A stretch of DNA of 64,000 bases, taken from positions 1 through 64,000 of the forward strand of contig JAKSZP010010597.1 in assembly GCA_022478985.1 (NCBI GenBank), given 5' to 3'. The position numbers and the translations under genes were made by a program. The notes under the pieces are model-generated. The model was not told where the DNA came from. It made no database searches and worked only from the letters and a program-made list of their open reading frames with translations. This stretch comes from Massospora cicadina. Lineage: Eukaryota; Entomophthoromycota; Entomophthoromycetes; Entomophthorales; Entomophthoraceae. Positions within the stretch are counted from its first letter, which is position 1. Every line of letters begins with the position of its first letter. Shown here piece by piece: positions 57,450 through 64,000 of this stretch.

Positions 57450-60400
57450 TGAGCACGTGTGGAGGAAGGGGTCTGATTTGTTGAACCAGACTGGGAACCA
57501 GGAGGAGACCAGCTGTTGGCGACGCAGTGGGAGATATCCAAACATCCATGCTTGAAAGTGATCCACCAAATGAGACCGGAATCTGTGGACAGCTTCAGGG
57601 AGGGTGGGGATGGATCCAGCGATGGCATCCAAGACAATCGTGTGGATAGTCCACATGGCGATTGCAACCACCAGAGCATGGAGGGAGGGTGGGAGGGGGA
57701 GGCCATTGATGAAGCAAACATATCTCTTGACAGACTGAAGGGATGTGTTTGATCCTGGACTAGCAGACGTTGGACTTCGCGACATATTACTTTAGAGGTG
57801 GGGCACTTCTCCAGGCGGCGAAACAGCGTTCCATACTGGCCACACACGACACAGGATGAGTGTAAAGCATTAGAGCGCTCAGCTGTACGATACACCCACC
57901 TCAGGCAGCGCCACACATGGGAGCGGACTTGAGGCTGCAACAGAGGATGGTGTGCGTATTTCCAGATAGTCTTTTGGGTCTCAGTGGAATAAGAGATGTC
58001 CATCATGTCCAGGTAGTCCACCCTGGATAGGACTTGGGGTCAAATGGGGATCACGCCATCATGGATGGGTAGCCCCTGTACCTCTTGTGTGAACTGAGGA
58101 GAGGGGCGGCCTCTTCGGGTTGTATGTCCACTAATACAAATTCTCCACTCTGCGCTTCGCATGGAGAGTAGGATTCGTTTGTAGTGGGTTTTGGTCCCGT
58201 GAAACCTGTGGCTGATGTGTGTGATGCGAGGTATTTCATCAGGGAGTGGGGGTTTGATGGATTGTTGAGGCCCAAGGCTCGGGAGAAGTTGGAGCGGGCT
58301 GCGCGGGACCAGTGTTGGGATGGGAGTGTAGGAGCAGTGATGGCCGCAATCCAGGTGCCCAGGATCTTGGCGGCATGGGCTTTGAAGTCAAGTAGGCCCA
58401 TGCCACCATGATGATGAGGGCCAAACATGACCTCTAGCCGTACTGGTGGTTGGCGGCCTGATTAAAGCAATCCTTGCAGAAGGGCATACAAGGATTTAAA
58501 AAATCTTGGGAAGAAGGGGATGGCGTGGGCTCCAAACCAGACTTTGGAGAGGAGCATAGAGTTGGATAAATCAACCCTGCTAGTAAGGGAAGTAGGGTGG
58601 GCTCTGATAGAGGCGATGCACTTCGTCACGTTGTCTAGAATATGACTTTCCATTACTGCTGACGCAAATCCACCTGCCTCCAACACACGCCCAGATGGCG
58701 TACCGGTCCTATGGTAGGTCGTGGCACAAAGGGGAGCACCAGTGGAGCGGTGTGTTTTGAGTTAGTAAGGCGTGGACGTGGGCGAGCAGATGGGCCAGGT
58801 TGGGAACTAATTGCTGGGGCCCAGCATTTCTGAAACTGACCAAGGAGGATGATTTCGGTTTTGGAAGCGTTCAGTGCCGCGTTGCTTACGCGGGAATATT
58901 TCTGGATGAGGGCTTCAAGCGCGCGTGCATCTTTGTTATTAGACACCCCCACCACGCAATCATCTGCAAATGCCATCATCTTGACTGGGGTTTGGCCTGG
59001 CACATGGACCCCAGTGAGTTGGGCATTCACATTTCGCAGTGGTGGGTCAAGGCTGAAGTTGTATAAGAGTGGGCTCAGGGGGTCCCCTTGTCGCAGGCCC
59101 CTTTGAGGATGGACTACTTCCATTAGGAAACCTGGGCCGCGCACTGCCATTGTTGCAGATTCCGTGAGCAGCATCACCCAGTTAATGAAGCGGGGAGGTA
59201 GGCGGAATTGTTGGAGGCAGGCCCTAAGGTATTCCCAGTTTACTCTATCATAGGCCTTTTGTTGGTCCAAGAATACAAGTGCCCCAGAGGCTGTGGATTG
59301 ACACACATTATCCACAGAGTGCACGTTATCCCAAATCGACCTTCTGGGGATGAAACCAAATTGTTCTGGGGAGATGGTGGCAGATGCTACAGTCCCTAAA
59401 CGGTTAGCCATGATTTTTGTTAAAATTTTGGTGTCTGTGTTTGTTAGAGAAATGGGGCGCCAGTTGGCTAAGTCTAGCCTATCCCCTTTCTTGAAGAGTG
59501 TGACCGTAAAGGCCTCATGTCCTCCTGGTAGGAGGCACATTTCCAACAGGCTTTGGTTAATTGAGGCTAGCAGCAATGGGGATATATATTTGAAATATTT
59601 TTTGTAGAACTCATATGGAATGCCATCTGGGCCTGGGCATTTTCAGTTTGGCGCACCACAAATGGTAGTCCATAATTCATTCAGAGTAATTAAATTCAAA
59701 ATTTCCGGGTATCAGAAAATGGTGCAGATATGAGCTTGGTCAAGAAATTCTGCCATTTCAGCTGGCTGAATTGGTTCAGCTTGGTATAACTTGGAGTAAT
59801 ATCTTTGCATTTTGATTGCCACTTCGGCTGGTGTGTCCACAATAGAATTATCTGATCTTCGCACCTGTGTGCAGGCCACGCTCTGGCGTGGTGCAAAATT
59901 TTTTTGAAGAAGTATGCGGTGCACTTGTCACCTTTAGTGATGCGTGTGGCCCTGTATTGGACACAAACCCGATGTTTGTGTTGCCTTTCAAGTGCGTTGA
60001 GGTGGGCGGCTGCCTCTGCCCACTTCTGGCCCCATGCAGGGCTATATCCTGAGGCTGGAATGTTGGACTCCAAGTAGGCCAATTCCGCCACTGTGCATGA
60101 TATAACCACTGATGTGGCTCGTGAGCGTCTGGATGAGAGATGGCGATAGTGGTGGATGGTGTTTTCTTTGAAAGTTGCCCATGTGGAAATGGGGTCCACA
60201 CAAAATGGTGCAACAAACGATTTTGCCAAAGTTGCCTCTTCCACCCACGTGGAAAATCCTGGTGTCGTGAGCTCTGGGGGGCGGATTTTGCACCAATGTG
60301 GGGCCTTTGCAACTGTGACGGGTAAGTGGTATGTTATCAAGACCAGTCGGTGATCGGAGAATTCCATTTTTGTTGTTTTGAAGTGGGAGATGTGGGGTTG

Positions 60401-61027
60401 GAATTTTGCCGGCACTAGAATAAGGTCAATGCGGGTCATGGACCTTAATTGGCCGTTGTGGATGTGGGGACGCATCATGTTTTTGAGCAGTGGGGCTTGT
60501 CATGGCAGCGCATCCATTAACCCAAGGGTGGCTTTTAGAACGTGTAGTTCTATGTGACCCTGTGGGGCGTGGGGTGAGGGTGGCCACCAGTCCGTTGGTG
60601 AGGTTAGCCAACAGTTCATGTCACCAATTAGGAAAGAATTGGGGGGTAGCGGGAGGGATTTGACTGATGAGAAAAATTCCCAACGCTCATGTGCACCGTT
60701 TGGGGCGTAAATATTGACGATTGTGTATGCAACATTGGCCCATGAGAAGGTGACAACGAGCACTCAGCCATTTAGGAATGTTTCTGAAGATGTAAATTTG
60801 AAAAAATTGTTTTCCAAATTAGCACCCAGGTGCTTCAACCAAAAGGATAGGGATGGTAGGAGCATTGTTTTCCAAGCTTCCTCAGAACCTCATGGACAGT
60901 GGGACTCCTGGATGGCCAGGATATCCACGGGTAAATTGTTTTGTAAAAAACTCAGTTTCCTAGCCCAGGACGGGGAGGCCTTGAGTCTGGCGATATTCAG
61001 CATCCCTAGAGTGAAGGTTTCCCCCAT
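57450..61027 (-). pseudogene. LINE F ORF2 (endonuclease, RT, zinc motif)
   Basis: The ATG at 61027 gives MGETFTLGMLNIARLKAS. Endonuclease: VDILAIQESHC (about 60930), VNIYAPN (about 60710) and LIGDMNCWLT (about 60640). RT in a 307-codon open stretch 59576-58653: GGHEAFTVTLFKKGDRLD, ANWRPISLTNTDTKIL, FGFIPRRSIWDNVH, LDQQKAYDRVNWEYL, RGLRQGDPLSPLLYNFSLD, MAFADDCVVG (catalytic Asp pair). C-terminus GPHHHGGMGLLDFKAH (about 58420-58375) and CVVCGQYGTLFRRLEKC (about 57855-57805), with Arg replacing the His ligand seen in copy D. No RNase H. The stop position is approximate. Frameshifts occur near 60480, 59700, 58660 and 58200. Confidence 0.88.
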
Positions 61028-62445
61028 TGCACCTTAGGTGCGAGGGGGTGGGCCCCTGGGCCCACCAGCCTCTTCCAGGTCCCCACAGGCTTTCACAGCA
61101 GCGCGGGTATTAGCAGTAACGCTATTGGGGTTTTTGTTAATTTTTGCAGAAAGAGTCGCGTTGGCTTTGGCCTTCACTTTTTGTTTTCCCGACGTCGGAC
61201 AAATTTTTTGCGGTGCGGATAAGTTTGGTGCACCGTCAAGTGGGGCAAAATTTTTTTTTTTCAGTTGGGATAGGTCCCAAGTCAGTTTTGACCGGGGCTT
61301 GGGTGCAGCGATTGGGTGAGATTGAATCTCCCATCAGATCCTCGGATTGAGTGGCCCATTTGGCATGGGCCTCCCAATCTGATTAGGTGATGGATTCCCA
61401 AGTTGCTTCTGCCGCAAAGGTCTCCATGTCCTCCTGGTGTTGTGAGTGTGGGATGGTGGTGGTGGCCTTGGCCGCTTCTTGGCTGCAGTCCTATGGGCCT
61501 GCTTGGCCTTCTTCCACTCCTGCGGGGAGATGGGCTTTAAAATAGGTAGCAGCCTTGTGCTCCCCACGGGAAAGCCTCCTTGGTGCTTGCAGTTGGTTCG
61601 TAGTGCGCCTCTCCACTGGCCATGGCTGGCGAGGGGTGCTCTTGGAATGTGACGCCCTCTTTGATGGGGCATGCGTGCGCCTTATGGCTGAACACATCAC
61701 AGTGGGTGCAAATGGGGGGCGCGCTGTCCACGATTACCCAGAATGGGTGGGTGGTGTGCCCTGCAATGTCAATAAAGGTGGAGTGTGGGATCTGGGTTAG
61801 GTCCTTCACGATCTCCTCGGTTGAGGTCAGAACTGCGATGGCTTTGCCGGTGCACAGGTGTGGCATCAGTGTGAAACGTTGCATTTAGAAAGATTGTATT
61901 TCGCCATATATGGCGAGACCATCTTTCAGGTGTTGCTCCAAAATGTCACGTTTTACTGTAGTAGGCAAAAGTCAAACGTGAGGAAAATTTGGTTTGATTT
62001 TGTCCATCTGGTGCATTTAGTTTCAATGACTCATTGCCCTTCGGGGAGTCAACCACTATGCGCACTGCTGCAGCCTCATCTGCTGCTATTTTGCTTTCGA
62101 AACCTAGGTCCAGCCAACCGCGCAACATGGAGTGAGGTGCAACGTACACCGCGGTCAAGAAAATTTTGTGTACATCTTCACAAAATTTTTCCCATAGGGC
62201 CGTTTTTGTATGTCCAGATACACACGGACTCCAAATTCCACCAACAAAAGTGGCTGGGAATGTGGCGTGTTGATGTACTGGTTGCATCGTGCTTGCCACG
62301 TGAGTATCTCTGGGGAAATTGTGACTGCCAGTTTTTTTAGATTTTTTTCTATTCCGCTGGATTCTCCAGGGCGTTTTTGAACGTTAGAGGCCGCGGGCCT
62401 TCCGCCTGCTCCTCTTGCCTTGCTTGCCCAACTGCTCCCAGACAT
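60960..62445 (-). pseudogene. LINE F ORF1
   Basis: Start MSGSSWASKARGAGGRPAAS at 62445. Conserved blocks: VYVAPHSMLRGWLDLGFE (about 62150-62095), LCTGKAIAVL (about 61855-61825), HTTHPFWVIVDSAPPICTHC, knuckle CTHCDVFSHKAHAC (about 61710-61670, all four ligands present), and a lysine/arginine stretch EWKKAKQAHRTAAKK (about 61525-61480). It ends at a TAG at 60960-60962 and overlaps ORF2 by about 68 nt. Frameshifts lie near 62290, 61950, 61560 and 61330. The ORF1 protein would coat LINE RNA. Confidence 0.85.
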
Positions 62446-62553
62446 GGGCGCAGACTAATCCCCTCTATGAGATTATCAAACTAGATTTAGTCTTGAATTG
62501 AATGGGTTGCAAAAGTGTTTGCAACGAGAAAGAAAAGTTTGTTTCTAGGTTAT

Positions 62554-63224
62554 TGTTGGATATCAGGATTTTTAAGCATGCCGGTACTATTTAGGCCTAA
62601 ATTTCAACAAATGGGGGATTGAAACTATTGATGATAATAAAAAATAAATAAAAACTAAAATTAGAAAGTTGTATTTTTTTATAGTTTTATTAGTACCACA
62701 GGAGGTAAGAAAAATGAACCCTCTTCATAAGTTGATACTTAGTATTTAAAGTGTAGAGGCTCAAAGTTCAGATTGTTAGTAATTCCCAAGTAGGTAATGA
62801 GGGCGATGGACCTATCAGATTGTTCAAAGTTCGCCTTACTTCATGAAATGGCTGATGGAGGGCGATGACAGGCAGTTTAGATCCGTGTAGTAGGGTTTTG
62901 ATATATCTACCCAATAATTTGATGGGAAAATATTTGCACTTGTTTGGACCCCTCTTACCCTATAAATGGGACCAGTCTCCACGATGTAGAATGTACAAAA
63001 ATAAAGGAACCTGGAGAGGAGCCTCCAATGAGATCCTTAAATTTAGCTGACAATTCAGTTCAATACAACTGCCTGAACTCATTTTGTTTGCCCAAAAATT
63101 ATTAGAAGTGTTACCCCAATTTGAAGGGTTCCACCAGCAATTGACCAGGATCTTTTGGCCAATTTTTTGAACATTTACCTTAGAGCCACTCTTTTCTATA
63201 CATTAAACTTGTAATTGTCTGACA
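62554..63224 (-). repeat. solo gypsy LTR with TSD
   Basis: 671 bp, plus-strand ends TGTTGGATATC and TTGTCTGACA, with a perfect 5 bp TSD, GTTAT (62549-62553 and 63225-63229). The left end aligns with the reversed LTR end of gypsy C, and the internal AGGATCTTTTGGCCAA (about 63152) with the reverse of CCAAAAGACCCTGGCC. A product of LTR-LTR recombination. Confidence 0.85.
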
Positions 63225-63229
63225 GTTAT

Positions 63230-63590
63230 AGCTACTAAAATCCAAGACCTTGATGACCCAAAAGAGACCTGTGAAATGTAACTTTGGTTTTCTTGGATTA
63301 AAATTTTTTTTAACAATTTTGGTGTAACAAGTCCGAATCTTCATTTGTGAAGACTAAGAGTTTTAAGGTATTTATCATAGTTATCCATTATTTATTAAGC
63401 ATAAGCCTGAACCAATTTTCTGACAATTAATCTCTATATTTAGTTATTTGGTAAGATTTCTATAGTAAGCTGCTTTTCCAATAGATTAGGTTAAACTTAA
63501 CTCCAAACAGGAGCTCATATGGGGTATATTTAATGATATTATATATCTTGGTGCATTAGCCTACAGTGTCAGACAATTACAAGTCTGATA
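63230..63590 (+). other. unassigned AT-rich stretch
   Basis: About 360 bp between the solo LTR TSD and the H3 tail; no frame or repeat recognised. Confidence 0.35.
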
Positions 63591-64000
63591 TTTATTTCAC
63601 TGAGGTAAGCCGACCAGGGGATGGACATAATCAAACTAAAAACTTAAACTAAAAATAACGTACCAAATTATTTAAACAAAAAGCAAAAAAGAGCGATTGA
63701 ATGAATAACAACAAACAAAAACAACCAACCAGGTGGGCAGCGGAGATCGCTATAGCTTCCATAGCAGAAGGAGAGGGGGAGATTGTGGGCTCATCTTTAG
63801 CAGCAGCTATCTCTTCCCAGAGTAGGATGCGTGTCAAGACAGATAGTAAGGACGTTGGACCATCAGCAGTATGTGGCTTTAAATCAATGATGATTGGTAC
63901 TTCCAAGTATATGCCAACCATAAAAATAGCTTTAATATATTTGGCTAACGCTTTTTTGGCTTTAACGTGGGCGCCTGTTAGTTTAACAAATGTTGCAATG
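63591..64000 (-). mobile_element. half-LINE copy H3, cut by the window end
   Basis: The 3' end is on the left: sense GTCCATCCCCTGGTCGGC followed by GTGAAATAAATATC, the family terminal motif. The coding part matches the C-terminus of H1 and H2. The 5' end and TSD lie outside the window. Confidence 0.75.
63649..64000 (-). CDS. H3 ORF1-like protein, C-terminal part
   Basis: Open from the window edge to a stop at 63649, with no break in view. It reads ATFVKLTGAHVKAKKALAKY, then KPHTADGPTSLLSVLTRILL and WEEIAAAKDE, matching H2 ATFIQLPDAQIKAEKALTEY and HTADAPTPLLTAVTCTLLWE. The Ala/Lys helix and the Trp-Glu-Glu tail are the most conserved parts of this C-terminal region. The last about 40 residues are in a different frame from H2, so one of the copies is shifted there. 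It is the least damaged of the three half-LINE copies over the region visible. Confidence 0.55.
   Translation of the reverse strand, partial: IATFVKLTGAHVKAKKALAKYIKAIFMVGIYLEVPIIIDLKPHTADGPTSLLSVLTRILLWEEIAAAKDEPTISPSPSAMEAIAISAAHLVGCFCLLLFIQSLFFAFCLNNLVRYF

Larger units (their letters stand above)
57270..62539 (-). mobile_element. LINE copy F, full length
   Basis: 5270 bp between 18 bp TSDs TGTTTCTAG(A/G)TTATTGTT (57252-57269 and 62540-62557, one mismatch). The 5' end is on the right with CTTTTCTTTCTC and an 8 bp hairpin (62506-62525). The 3' end has GTCCATCCCATGGTCAGC and AATAAATTC. The right TSD overlaps the first four bases of the adjacent solo LTR (62554), so the LINE came later than that LTR. 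Confidence 0.95.

Noticed and set aside
1..64000. CRISPR arrays, rRNA, tRNA genes or operons
   Set aside because: No spaced direct repeats, rRNA-like blocks or cloverleaf-compatible sequences were noticed; the introns and retroelements mark eukaryotic nuclear DNA.

Overview
This window looks like host DNA of a large, repeat-choked fungal genome. Two host loci carry the argument. The first is a ten-exon, fungal-type HIS6 gene (histidine biosynthesis) at 44405-46380. The second is the remains of a rhodopsin-like seven-helix receptor at 47048-47952, a receptor class I associate with early-diverging fungi such as Entomophthoromycotina. The organism call (an entomophthoralean or similar zygomycete-grade fungus) is inference, not proof. 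Host DNA is AT-rich, and the mobile elements are visibly richer in G+C. A partial host gene also runs in from the left edge (1-159).

Almost everything else is retrotransposon, in four groups. (1) An APE-type LINE of about 5.2-5.3 kb, with two ORFs (ORF1 with a CCHC knuckle; ORF2 with endonuclease, RT and a C-terminal zinc motif). Full copies lie at 13176-18400, 31903-37161 and 57270-62539, each inside 16-18 bp target-site duplications (TSDs). There is a broken copy at 371-3891 and a 5'-truncated copy at 49468-50459. All are on the minus strand. (2) A 1.9 kb ORF1-only element at 9800-11710 and 21297-23224, with a third entering at 63591. It has its own TSDs, an ORF1-like protein and the same 3' terminal motif as the LINE, but no endonuclease or RT. 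(3) Ty3/gypsy elements without a chromodomain, sharing the primer-binding site TGGTGCTYACTACAGGG. The best copy is 50815-57213; others are broken or shredded by insertions, and there are two solo LTRs. (4) One minus-strand chromovirus (25764-31702) with a chromodomain, a 5 bp TSD and an 11-nt LTR/PBS complementarity that suggests Tf1-type self-priming.

Layout from left to right. 1-370 holds gene tails. 371-8745 is a LINE joined to a gypsy element. 8746-23680 is gypsy debris interrupted by a half-LINE, a full LINE and another half-LINE. 23784-39680 is a long-Gag gypsy element interrupted by the chromovirus and then by a LINE. 39681-43200 holds a minus-strand gypsy fragment and its LTR. 43201-48831 is the host island (HIS6 and the receptor pseudogene). 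48832-50585 is a solo LTR split by a short LINE. 50815-57213 is the best gypsy copy. 57270-62539 is a full LINE, 62554-63224 a solo LTR, and 63591-64000 the third half-LINE.

Every mobile-element reading frame carries stops or frameshifts, so no copy here looks active as sequenced. All boundaries, exon joins and TSDs were read by eye. No alignment, structure prediction or database search was run.
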